From Runella aurantiaca (lineage in GTDB: Bacteria; Bacteroidota; Bacteroidia; Cytophagales; Spirosomataceae), in assembly GCF_003339505.1 (NCBI RefSeq), contig NZ_QPIW01000005.1, positions 1 to 64,000 on the forward strand: 64,000 bases of DNA, written 5' to 3'. The translations under genes and the position numbers were made by a program. Each line of letters starts with the position of its first letter. Position 1 is the first letter of the stretch. The notes beneath the pieces were generated by a model. That model did not search any database. It had not been told where the DNA came from and was given only the letters and a program-made list of their open reading frames with translations. This document shows, piece by piece, positions 34,542 through 43,439 of the stretch.

Positions 34542-36875
34542 GTGACTCCACAAATTCGATTTTTCTTCTTCAGTTTTTTTTGTTTAACTTTAACATTGGG
34601 AATTAATGCACAAACTCCATCTAAAGTAGAGCAATTGAGTGATTCCCAAGTGAAAGCCTTCTATGAAAAAGCCAAAGCAAGCGGAATGTCTGAAATGCAA
34701 ATCGAACAAGCGGCTTTAGCACAGGGATTTACGCTCTCTGACATCTCTCTCATGCGTAAGCGGCTCGCTGAAGTACAAGACAAAGAAAACAAAGAAGACC
34801 TTACAGACACTGATTCGCTGAAACTTAGCCGGCAACAAATCGGTAAATTGAGCAAGCGCGATATTCAAAAGGATACCCTAAAAATTCCTAAAAAAGAGCC
34901 ACTTAAAGTATATGGTAGTGAGTTATTTAATACCGAAGGACTCACTTTTGAGCCAAGCCTGCGCATTGCTACTCCCAAAAACTACCAATTAGGTCCCGAT
35001 GACGAATTGCTCGTTGAAATTTACGGTGACGCCAAAGGCTCTTATCGCCTGAAAGTCAGCCCCGAAGGAACGGTTAAAGTGTTGAATCTAGCCCCGATTT
35101 ACGTGAGTGGCCTTACGATTGAAGAAGCACGGGACAAAATTGTCGGTCGGTTACGACAATCCTACGCGGGTCTAAACTCCAGTGGTTCTTTCGCCTCCAT
35201 CAATTTGGGTAACATTCGAAGCATCAAAGTAATGGTGACGGGTGAGGTGGTAAAACCTGGAGTCTATACAGTGTCCTCTTTGGCCACCGCTTTCAACGCC
35301 CTTTATCTGTGCGGAGGGCCCAATAAAAATGGTTCTTTTCGCGCCATAAACGTCATACGAAATAACAAAGTTGTTCGTACGATTGATATTTATGACTTTC
35401 TGCTCCGGGCCAGTCAGGCCGATAACATTATTTTACAAGATCAAGACATCATTCAAGTACCGTTTTACCTCACCCGCGTAGAACTGGACGGGGAAGTAAA
35501 ACGCCCTGCTATTTATGAACTAAAAAAGGGTGAAACCCTACAACAGTTGGTCGATTTGGCGGGTGGTTTTAATGAACACGCCTATCAGGCATCCATAACC
35601 ATGCGTCGCAACACCGACAAGGCGCGTAAAGTAGTGACGGTTATTAAAAATGAGTACGCAACTTTCCTTCCCCAAAGCGGCGATGCCATCATGGTGGGCA
35701 AGGTATTGGAGCGATTTGACAACAAAGTGGTTATTGAAGGGGCCATTTCACGTCCAGGAGAATACGCCCTTGGCGATAACCTCAAGACGCTTAAAGACCT
35801 TATCAACCAATCGGAAGGCGTGCGAGAAGATGCTTTTTTGAACCGAGCCTTGATTCACCGCGAAAAACCCAACCGCGAACCTGAGGTAATTGCCGTCGCT
35901 TTAGGTAAAGTACTGTCCAATGAACTGCCCGATATTGAGCTAAAGAACCAAGACAGTGTGGTTATATCATCCATAAAAAATCTACGAGAGGAATACTTTG
36001 TTACCATCGTGGGAGAAATTAACAATCCCTCCGACTTTCCTTTTGCGGAAGCAATGACCGTTTCGGATTTAATTACCCAAGCAGGCGGTCTTACCGACGG
36101 TGCGATTGACAGTCGGATTGAGATTGCGCGACGCATCAAAGACAACAATCTACCCGACGTTGCCGAAAACGTAACCATCCAAATTATTACCTTAAAAATA
36201 AACCGCGATTTATCTTTGCTACCCGCTGATAAAGAATTTAAACTTCAACCGTTTGACATTGTATACATCAGAAAATCAACACGCTATGACAAACAACGAA
36301 GCGTAGTAATATTGGGAGAAGTAAATTATCCGGGTACCTACGCCATCCAAAACAACAGCGAACGGGTGACGCAATTATTAGAACGCGCTGGTGGTCCCAA
36401 ATTAAATGGTTATCTTCCCAATGCGGTATTCAGAAGAGACGGCGGGCGAATTGCGCTTGACATACAAAGGATTGTCGATAACCCCGCCCTTGAAAGCAAT
36501 ATTATCTTAGAAGAAGGTGATACCATCTTCGTTCCCGAGCGTTCCGAATTAGTAAGAATTGACGGTGCAGTACTCAATCCTTCTGTCGTAAATTATTCAA
36601 AAGGATTTAGCTACGAAAATTATTTATCACAGGCGGGAGGATACGGAGACCGTGCCATGAAAAGTCGTGTATATGTGACCTACGCCAACGGCTATACCGA
36701 GCGTACGCGTAAATTTCTGTTCTTTAACATTCGTCCAAAAATCCAACCTGGAAGTGTTATCTCAGTTCCTTATAAACCAAAAGATGAACGGCGCTCTGAC
36801 CTTACAGGCCCCGTCATTCTGTCGTTTACCAGTACCTTAATCTTGGCCGCGGTTACACTTATTTCAAGATTATAA
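34542..36875 (+). CDS. Polysaccharide export outer-membrane protein, Wza-type with multiple SLBB domains
   Basis: 777 residues from a GTG; no ATG is available near the signal peptide (residues 1-23, ending INAQ). Residues about 140-235 are the poly-export domain (LGPDDELLVEIYGDAKGSY). Repeated SLBB units follow (VMVTGEVVKPGVY, VELDGEVKRPAIYEL, VVIEGAISRPGEYAL, VTIVGEINNPSDFPF, VVILGEVNYPGTYAI, VRIDGAVLNPSVVNY), about six in all, more than in E. coli Wza. A single C-terminal membrane helix (VILSFTSTLILAAVTL) is present. The protein forms the outer-membrane and periplasmic channel for capsule or exopolysaccharide. It is the first gene of the locus. Confidence 0.92.
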   Translation: MTPQIRFFFFSFFCLTLTLGINAQTPSKVEQLSDSQVKAFYEKAKASGMSEMQIEQAALAQGFTLSDISLMRKRLAEVQDKENKEDLTDTDSLKLSRQQIGKLSKRDIQKDTLKIPKKEPLKVYGSELFNTEGLTFEPSLRIATPKNYQLGPDDELLVEIYGDAKGSYRLKVSPEGTVKVLNLAPIYVSGLTIEEARDKIVGRLRQSYAGLNSSGSFASINLGNIRSIKVMVTGEVVKPGVYTVSSLATAFNALYLCGGPNKNGSFRAINVIRNNKVVRTIDIYDFLLRASQADNIILQDQDIIQVPFYLTRVELDGEVKRPAIYELKKGETLQQLVDLAGGFNEHAYQASITMRRNTDKARKVVTVIKNEYATFLPQSGDAIMVGKVLERFDNKVVIEGAISRPGEYALGDNLKTLKDLINQSEGVREDAFLNRALIHREKPNREPEVIAVALGKVLSNELPDIELKNQDSVVISSIKNLREEYFVTIVGEINNPSDFPFAEAMTVSDLITQAGGLTDGAIDSRIEIARRIKDNNLPDVAENVTIQIITLKINRDLSLLPADKEFKLQPFDIVYIRKSTRYDKQRSVVILGEVNYPGTYAIQNNSERVTQLLERAGGPKLNGYLPNAVFRRDGGRIALDIQRIVDNPALESNIILEEGDTIFVPERSELVRIDGAVLNPSVVNYSKGFSYENYLSQAGGYGDRAMKSRVYVTYANGYTERTRKFLFFNIRPKIQPGSVISVPYKPKDERRSDLTGPVILSFTSTLILAAVTLISRL

Positions 36876-36885
36876 TTACTCATTC

Positions 36886-36907
36886 GTGACTTTTTATAAA
36901 AAGCCAC
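36886..36907 (+). other. Hairpin between export and chain-length genes
   Basis: GTGACTTTTTA pairs with TAAAAAGCCAC, with one G-T wobble, in the 71-nt gap between wza-like and wzz-like genes. It could attenuate or stabilise the message. It has no following T-run, so a terminator is unlikely. Confidence 0.35.
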
Positions 36908-36946
36908 GTCATCAATTTAACCCAATTGATTCTTCAAAATCAATTT

Positions 36947-38023
36947 ATGCAAGATTCAACATCACATACCCACTCTGTCCCTTCCAATGAAATTGAGATT
37001 AGCGTTACTGATATCGTTCATTTTTTTAAAAGTAATTTACGCAGTATGGTGCTTTGGGGAGCAGGTTTTGGTGTGTTAGGGGCCATTTATGCCTTTACTG
37101 CCCAAAAAGAATTTGAATCAAAAGCAGTGGTATTACCCGAAATTGCATCCAGTAGTTCGTTGGGTAAAATAGGGGGATTGGGTGCCTTAGCAGGATTGGC
37201 TGGAATAGACCTCTCTCAAATGAACAGTACCGAAGCCATCCGTCCCGATCTTTATCCAAGTGTTACCCAAAGTCTTCCTTTTGCCTTATATTTACTTGAT
37301 CAAAAAGTTTTTGTCTCGTCGACTCAAAAAACGCTTAGCCTGAAAAACTATTTTGAATCCTTGAATGAAAGTTGGCTTAGTAAATTATTTGATTCTAAAG
37401 AGGAAGAAAAACCTAAACTAGACCCCACGCAATCGAGTCAGGCGGTAGAACTTACTCAAAAACAAGAAGCCTTGGTAAAGCAGATCCAACAACGGGTTGT
37501 AACGGCCTTTGATCGCAAAACGGGGATAATTACCATTAATACCAAAATGCCCGACCCAGTCGTAGCAGCAACCGTAGCTCGATTATCCGTGGAATACCTT
37601 AAAGAATACGTGACCAATTACCGAACAGATAAAGCACGTAAACAACTGACATTCTTACAAAAACAAGTTAATGAAGCAAAAGCAAGATATCAAAGTAGCG
37701 AAGCCGCGCTGGCAGGTTATCGTGACCGCAATAGCTTCTTGGTGATGAATTCAGCCAAAATAACTGAACAACGCCTGCAATCAGAGTTTATGCTCGCCCA
37801 AAATGTCTACAACGGATTGGTTCAGCAGTACGAACAGGCAAGGATAAGAGTGGAAGAAGAAACGCCCGTTTTTAAGATGTTAGAGCCCGCGAAGATACCA
37901 TTGAAAAAGAGTGAGCCCAAAAGGATAATGCTAATATTTCTATTCTCAATATTTGGAGTAATATTAGTAATAGTAGCTAAATTTATACCTTCGTTTCAAA
38001 ATTATTATAAATTACATCAATAA
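36947..38023 (+). CDS. Wzz-type chain-length determinant / polysaccharide co-polymerase
   Basis: 358 residues from the ATG at 36947; a TTG seven codons earlier also opens the frame. Two membrane helices (about residues 34-55 and 325-348) enclose a periplasmic domain with a long coiled coil (about 215-300, rich in K/Q/E). VLPEIASSSSLGKIGGLGAL after the first helix and the PAKIPLKKSEPKR block before the last are typical of Wzz proteins. No C-terminal tyrosine-kinase domain is attached, and none is encoded nearby. It regulates chain length in Wzy-dependent assembly. It is the last gene of normal composition before the AT-rich part of the locus. Confidence 0.88.
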   Translation: MQDSTSHTHSVPSNEIEISVTDIVHFFKSNLRSMVLWGAGFGVLGAIYAFTAQKEFESKAVVLPEIASSSSLGKIGGLGALAGLAGIDLSQMNSTEAIRPDLYPSVTQSLPFALYLLDQKVFVSSTQKTLSLKNYFESLNESWLSKLFDSKEEEKPKLDPTQSSQAVELTQKQEALVKQIQQRVVTAFDRKTGIITINTKMPDPVVAATVARLSVEYLKEYVTNYRTDKARKQLTFLQKQVNEAKARYQSSEAALAGYRDRNSFLVMNSAKITEQRLQSEFMLAQNVYNGLVQQYEQARIRVEEETPVFKMLEPAKIPLKKSEPKRIMLIFLFSIFGVILVIVAKFIPSFQNYYKLHQ

Positions 38024-38084
38024 AAATTTATTTTTTTTCTTGTGTAAAAAAATCTTAGTAAACAAATAAGAATAATTTATTTTT

Positions 38085-39440
38085 TTGAAAAATCAATCAA
38101 TAATAAGGCGTATTTCCCGTGGAATTGGAGCGAATTTGATAAATCAATTATTAAATTTCGTAATCCAATTTAGTTGTATATTTTTTTTTGTATTTTTTTG
38201 GGGAGAGAATTATTACGGAGAATGGTTAATAATTTATACAATTAGTCAGTACCTAACAATGGGAGACTTAGGTATAAGTACAACACTAAGCAACAAAATA
38301 ACTTTTTTTTTAGAGACAAAAAATTTTAAAGAAGCAAATAGATGGTTAATAAATTGCTGGATTATTCTAACAATATTTTCAGGGATTATATTTTGTTCAT
38401 TATTTCTATTTTTTATTTTTTTTCAAAAAAGTAAATTTAAAATAATATTAAGTAATGAACTTTTAGTTTCGCTCTTTTTAATTTTATTATATGTATTGAT
38501 ATTATTACAGACTAATTTGTTAAGTGGCATATATACAGCAAGCCTAAAATTCACAAAACAAAAAAATATTGATAGCTTAGCAAAAATTTTGGAATTTGTT
38601 TTCATTATAACAATACTAACTTTAAATGGGAAAGTTATTCAGGTATCAGCTGGTATGCTTTTTTGCAGATTTATAATTTTAGCATATATTCTGTACGATC
38701 TAGCCTATAACTACAAATGGATTAACCCTAATTTACTATTAATAAAAAAATCAAGTATAAAAGAACTTTTAAAGCCAGCTTTAGGTAATATGTTTTTAAA
38801 TATTGGTTATTTAATGTATTACAATGGGCCAATTATACTAATAGGAAGTTTTTTAGGAAGTACATATGTAGCTAGATTTTTTGCATTGAGCACTATACTT
38901 AAAGTAGTTAAACAACTACCGTTATTGATTAATCTACCTCTATATCCAGAGTATGCACGTTTATTGCAATTTAATGAAATTCAAACAGCAAAAACACTGC
39001 ATAAGTCGGCAATATTATCAACATTTATTATAGCTTTCATTTCAATAGTGATAACTTATACAACTGCAAATCAATTAATTGGGCTACTTTTGTATAATAA
39101 GAAAATAGAAATCATTTCTCCATTTTTTGAAATTTCATTATTTTCATTATTAATTCAATGTACATGGCATTCAAGTTCGGCAGTTCTCGTTGGAGGAAAT
39201 AAACACATAAAATTAGCAGTCCATTTTTTTTTAGCATCAATACTTGGGTACATTGTAATTATTTTATTCATTGAAAAGTTCACCCTAACTGCAATTGCAT
39301 GTGGATTATTAATTATCGATATTCTAATGATAATAAGTACTTTTAGACAAGTCTTTAAACTTTTAGATGAAAAGTTTCTAAATCTATTCCAAATTGGAAA
39401 TTTATATAATTTAATTATCCAAACGAAAAATTCAAATTAA
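38085..39440 (+). CDS. Flippase, Wzx/MATE-like polysaccharide exporter
   Basis: 451 residues, about twelve to fourteen helices, beginning from a TTG since no ATG lies close and an in-frame stop precedes it. The N-terminus IRRISRGIGANLINQLLNFVIQ and MGDLGISTTLSNKI match the MOP/PST-type O-antigen flippase pattern. It should turn the Und-PP-linked repeat unit across the inner membrane. The composition is strongly AT-rich, as in the next six genes, unlike wza and wzz upstream, which suggests exchange by horizontal transfer. It begins 61 nt after wzz. Confidence 0.8.
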   Translation: MKNQSIIRRISRGIGANLINQLLNFVIQFSCIFFFVFFWGENYYGEWLIIYTISQYLTMGDLGISTTLSNKITFFLETKNFKEANRWLINCWIILTIFSGIIFCSLFLFFIFFQKSKFKIILSNELLVSLFLILLYVLILLQTNLLSGIYTASLKFTKQKNIDSLAKILEFVFIITILTLNGKVIQVSAGMLFCRFIILAYILYDLAYNYKWINPNLLLIKKSSIKELLKPALGNMFLNIGYLMYYNGPIILIGSFLGSTYVARFFALSTILKVVKQLPLLINLPLYPEYARLLQFNEIQTAKTLHKSAILSTFIIAFISIVITYTTANQLIGLLLYNKKIEIISPFFEISLFSLLIQCTWHSSSAVLVGGNKHIKLAVHFFLASILGYIVIILFIEKFTLTAIACGLLIIDILMIISTFRQVFKLLDEKFLNLFQIGNLYNLIIQTKNSN

Positions 39441-39441
39441 A

Positions 39442-40299
39442 GTGAAAAATAATTTAATATACGACATTGGTATGCATTTAGGATATGACACTCAAATGTA
39501 TTTAGACAAAGGCTACAATGTAATAGCTGTTGAAGCAAATACATTCCTAGTGGGAAAAGCAAAAAAAAAAATGAGTAAGCCAATAGAAAATAATAGGTTA
39601 CAGATATTGAATTTTGCCATTTCTGAAATAGACTCTGGAGTAGTTCCTTTTTATATAAGTATTAACAAAAGCATCCAAAGCTCATTAGAAAAAAATATGG
39701 CTGAAAGAGGAAGCACTGTCCTAAAAATCGAAGTAAATACGACAAAGTTATCAACTCTATTTCAGAAGTATGGAGTACCATATTACTGTAAGATTGATAT
39801 TGAAGGATATGACTATATAGCATTAAAATCTTTACAAGGCTTTCCTAGTTTACTTCCCAAATTCATATCTGCTGAAATTAACAATATTTCAAATGAAGGT
39901 CATACCGCCGAAAATATAAGTAGTAAAAAGGAACTATATGACATTTGGTTATCTATTTTAACTTTATTAAAACAAATAGGATATACTAAATTCAAAGTAA
40001 TTGATCAATCAAGTTTACAAAATATAAGTAACAGTACTTATATTAAAAATGATTTTTTATTAAAAAAAAATATCTATTCAAAGATCAACAAAAAGGCTCT
40101 CCGTATTAAAGAATGTTTAAGTTTAAAAAAATCTTTTAATTTAGGTTATTTTAAAGATTGCTCGGGTCCATTTGGCGAATATCTTGAAGGTGAATGGTTA
40201 GATTTTGAAATAACAAAAGATTTAATAATGAGCTACGGAAATACGATGCTAAAACATGGAATTAAAACGATGTGGTGTGATATACATGCAACTTATTAA
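39442..40299 (+). CDS. FkbM-family SAM-dependent methyltransferase
   Basis: 285 residues from GTG, directly after the flippase stop (1-nt gap). LIYDIGMHLGYDTQMYLDKG and NVIAVEAN form the SAM-binding motif (D/G-rich loop and acidic E), and YCKIDIEGYDYIALKSL is the FkbM signature (KIDIEG). It probably O-methylates a sugar of the repeat unit. The C-terminal part (about 200-285) is less like the family and ends GIKTMWCDIHATY. Methyl decoration adds to surface variability. Confidence 0.85.
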   Translation: MKNNLIYDIGMHLGYDTQMYLDKGYNVIAVEANTFLVGKAKKKMSKPIENNRLQILNFAISEIDSGVVPFYISINKSIQSSLEKNMAERGSTVLKIEVNTTKLSTLFQKYGVPYYCKIDIEGYDYIALKSLQGFPSLLPKFISAEINNISNEGHTAENISSKKELYDIWLSILTLLKQIGYTKFKVIDQSSLQNISNSTYIKNDFLLKKNIYSKINKKALRIKECLSLKKSFNLGYFKDCSGPFGEYLEGEWLDFEITKDLIMSYGNTMLKHGIKTMWCDIHATY

Positions 40300-40315
40300 A
40301 GCTTCTTAAAATAAA

Positions 40316-41452
40316 ATGAAAAAAGTATTAATAGTAATTGGTACTCGACCCGAAGCCATAAAAATGGCACCTGTATTTAAATGTTTAAACAATTATCATA
40401 ATCAATTTAGAACAAAAATATGTATTACTGCTCAACACAGAGAAATGCTTGATAATGTTCTGGACTTTTTTAATATTAAGCCAGACTATGATTTAAATTT
40501 AATGTCTCCTAATCAAACTTTAGAAGAAATTTTTGCCAAAATTATTACTGAATGTTCAAAAGTTTACTTTGATTTTAAACCAGATTATATTTTTGTACAT
40601 GGTGACACAATTACTTGCTTAGGCGCATCATATGCAGCATTTTTACAAAAAATCAAAATTTGCCATGTAGAAGCTGGATTAAGAACATATAACAAATACT
40701 CCCCATTTCCTGAAGAAATCAACCGCCAATTAGTATCTAAATTAACTGATTATCATTTTGCACCTACACAATTATCACAGAAGAACTTAATTTCTGAGAA
40801 AATAAAAAAAACTAATATCATTATAACAGGTAATACAGTAATTGATGCTCTCAAAGAGAGTATTAAAATTGTGAATCAAGAAAATTTTAATAACAAAGAA
40901 ATTAAATATCTTACAGAAATAATTGTTACCAAAAAAATAATATTAGTAACAAGTCATAGAAGAGAAAACTTTGGTGAAGGCATTTTACAAATCTGTCAAG
41001 CATTAAAAGGCATAGCAATTGACAATCCTGACGTTCAAATAATATTTCCTGTACATTTAAATCCTAATATAAAAGAGGTTGTAAATACTCAATTAAATGA
41101 TATAGTCAATATTTCATTAATTACACCATTAAGCTATCCATCTTTTGTTTGGTTAATGGATAAATGTTATTTTATAATTACTGATAGTGGTGGTATTCAA
41201 GAAGAAGCCCCTAGTCTAGGCAAACCTGTACTTGTAATGCGGGATAACACTGAACGTCCAGAAGCTGTTACTGCTGGCACAGTTATTCTAGTTGGAACTA
41301 ATAGTGAAAAAATTACCTCAGTCTCAAATGAACTTTTAAGAAATCATACTTATTACAATTCTTTTTCAAAAAAAAACAATCCCTATGGAGATGGAAAGGC
41401 ATCACAAAGGATTGTTGATTTTTTAATAAAAAAAAATAACAATGAAAATTAA
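40316..41452 (+). CDS. wecB: UDP-N-acetylglucosamine 2-epimerase (non-hydrolysing)
   Basis: 378 residues with all family blocks: VIGTRPEAIKMAPVFK at the N-terminus, FVHGDTITCLGASYAAF, CHVEAGLRTYNKYSPFPEE, SHRRENFGEG and TDSGGIQEEAPSLGKPVLVM followed by DNTERPEA. It interconverts UDP-GlcNAc and UDP-ManNAc, so the polysaccharide probably contains ManNAc or a derivative. No UDP-ManNAc dehydrogenase (WecC) is seen in the window. It overlaps the next gene by 11 nt. The DNA is AT-rich. Confidence 0.93.
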   Translation: MKKVLIVIGTRPEAIKMAPVFKCLNNYHNQFRTKICITAQHREMLDNVLDFFNIKPDYDLNLMSPNQTLEEIFAKIITECSKVYFDFKPDYIFVHGDTITCLGASYAAFLQKIKICHVEAGLRTYNKYSPFPEEINRQLVSKLTDYHFAPTQLSQKNLISEKIKKTNIIITGNTVIDALKESIKIVNQENFNNKEIKYLTEIIVTKKIILVTSHRRENFGEGILQICQALKGIAIDNPDVQIIFPVHLNPNIKEVVNTQLNDIVNISLITPLSYPSFVWLMDKCYFIITDSGGIQEEAPSLGKPVLVMRDNTERPEAVTAGTVILVGTNSEKITSVSNELLRNHTYYNSFSKKNNPYGDGKASQRIVDFLIKKNNNEN

Positions 41453-42536
41453 TAACAGCATAACATTTGTTGCACCATTCCCAACAAATCAAAATATCAA
41501 AGATGGTCTAGTAAGTAGGGTTGCAGCTATAGATAAAATTTTTCAGGAAAATCATAGATTATACTTAGACATTTCATTTACAAAAAATTTAAAAAAGAAA
41601 ATTTTAAAACAAGATACAGTTACAATTTATTATTTAAATTTCTTCATTCATTGTCTATCAATCATAAAACTATGTGCCAGTAGTACAATAATTTATTGTC
41701 ACACACTTGGAAGGGTTGCAAGGATTATTTTCCCTCTACTTTTTTTAAGAAAAAGATACAAGCTAATACTAGATATACATGGTACTGACCCCGAACAATC
41801 ACTTTATAACCAAAACTATGTAATGTTTATTTGTCTTGCTTTAATAGAAAAAATTGCTTTTAAAAAAATTGATTTATTAGTTTCTGTTACTAATGCGATG
41901 GCGTCTTTTTATAAGAACAAATATCCTTCATATAAAAAAGAAATGATATGTTATACAATATTACCAAGTACAATATTAAACCAATATGAAATACAACACA
42001 ACAAAATTATTTCAATTAAAGACAAATACTCTATTACAAGTAATGATATAGTCGTAATTTACAGTGGTGGCATTCACAAATGGCAAAAAATAGATGAAAC
42101 ATTCAATATTATTTCTAAAAACAATTATAGTAACATAAAGTATTTCATATTAACAAACAACATATTAGAAACTAAAAAAATTATCGCCAAAAATAATATA
42201 AAAAATGTAGTAACCTTATCACTTCACCCTTCCGAATTAATATATTTTTATCAACTTGCACATTATGGGTTTGTATTAAGAGATGACCATATACTTAACC
42301 GAGTTGCATGCCCTACTAAATTAATGGAATATTTATCATATTCTATTACACCAATAGTTGACTTAATTGAAATTGGAGACTTTAATACTTTAAATTACAA
42401 TTATCTCCATAAGGAATATTTTAACATTAGTAATATATCTCCAAAAAAAGAAACAAGAAACAAAAAAATTATCGAAAATATTATTTCAAAAAATAATAAA
42501 AATGTTTTCTATCTAAAAGTAATGGAATATGCTTAA
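41442..42536 (+). CDS. Glycosyltransferase, GT4-like (GT-B fold)
   Basis: 364 residues, soluble. Features of a GT-B fold are visible: an N-terminal domain with ILDIHGTDPEQSLYNQNYV (donor/acceptor loop), LVSVTNAMASFYKNKYP, then a C-terminal Rossmann domain starting IVVIYSGGIHKWQKIDET. The usual E-x7-E motif is weak (VACPTKLMEYLSYSITPIV), so family placement is moderate. It adds a sugar to the repeat unit in the cytoplasm. The gene overlaps both neighbours (11 nt with wecB, 8 nt with the methyltransferase), indicating one operon. Confidence 0.75.
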   Translation: MKINNSITFVAPFPTNQNIKDGLVSRVAAIDKIFQENHRLYLDISFTKNLKKKILKQDTVTIYYLNFFIHCLSIIKLCASSTIIYCHTLGRVARIIFPLLFLRKRYKLILDIHGTDPEQSLYNQNYVMFICLALIEKIAFKKIDLLVSVTNAMASFYKNKYPSYKKEMICYTILPSTILNQYEIQHNKIISIKDKYSITSNDIVVIYSGGIHKWQKIDETFNIISKNNYSNIKYFILTNNILETKKIIAKNNIKNVVTLSLHPSELIYFYQLAHYGFVLRDDHILNRVACPTKLMEYLSYSITPIVDLIEIGDFNTLNYNYLHKEYFNISNISPKKETRNKKIIENIISKNNKNVFYLKVMEYA

Positions 42537-43437
42537 AAAATATCACGAGATATTAGAATTAATAAAGAGTGATTCTAAATTCACAATAACATCAAATAAT
42601 AACCTCGCAAGCATTCCAATTCTCATTGATTTTGGAGACTCAATTTGTTCTAAAACATCTTATGAAGCTAATAATATTGAAAGTAAAGTTGATAGGCCAA
42701 AATATTCAAAAAATATCATTTTGAATATTTTCAAAACTTTAGTTTCACCAACTCCTAGATCTACAATTAAGAATATAGCTTTATTGCAAGAAAAATTAGA
42801 ATTAAGTTCACATGTATCTAAATTATTAATTATCGGGGGCGGCACAATTGGTAGAGGAACCTCTCCAATTTATAAAAGCAACAAAATAGATATAATTTCA
42901 TTTGATGTTTATTATTCAGAGAATATAACATTTATAGCAGATGCACACAATATTCCCTTAAAAGATGAATCGTTTGATGCGGTGATAATTCAATATGTTT
43001 TAGAGCATGTTGTTAGTCCAAATATCGTTGTAAGTGAAATAGAACGAGTACTTAAACCCGGTGGATTTATTTATTCCGAAACACCTTTTCTAGAACAAGT
43101 TCATGAAGCAGCATATGATTTCACTAGATTTACTCATAGTGGACACAGATATCTTTTTAAAAATTTCACTGAAATAAAATCGGGGGTAATCTGCGGTGTA
43201 GGAACACATCTTATGTGGACCATTGAGTATCTTATAAGAGGCTTATTTCGCTCTAAATTTATAGGAAAAGTAGCAAAATTAACTTTCTTTTGGTTGCAAT
43301 ATATTGATTTATTGATTGATACCAAGTACAATATTGACATGGCTGATAGCTTTTATTTTCTAGGACAAAAGGTTACTGGCTCAACAATGAATATTTTTGA
43401 ACTTCCCAATTATTACAAAGGTGCAGATAATAAATAA
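42529..43437 (+). CDS. Class I SAM-dependent methyltransferase (Methyltransf_11-like)
   Basis: 302 residues. KLLIIGGGTIGRGTSPIY is a motif I-like glycine loop, FIADAHNIPLKDESFDAVII and QYVLEHVVSPNIVVSEIERV are motifs II/III, and LKPGGFIYSETPF is the family's post-III loop. An N-terminal extension of about 90 residues is of unknown role. It probably modifies a sugar or the chain end. It overlaps the preceding glycosyltransferase by 8 nt, and the next gene starts 2 nt after it. Confidence 0.82.
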   Translation: MLKKYHEILELIKSDSKFTITSNNNLASIPILIDFGDSICSKTSYEANNIESKVDRPKYSKNIILNIFKTLVSPTPRSTIKNIALLQEKLELSSHVSKLLIIGGGTIGRGTSPIYKSNKIDIISFDVYYSENITFIADAHNIPLKDESFDAVIIQYVLEHVVSPNIVVSEIERVLKPGGFIYSETPFLEQVHEAAYDFTRFTHSGHRYLFKNFTEIKSGVICGVGTHLMWTIEYLIRGLFRSKFIGKVAKLTFFWLQYIDLLIDTKYNIDMADSFYFLGQKVTGSTMNIFELPNYYKGADNK

Positions 43438-43439
43438 AA

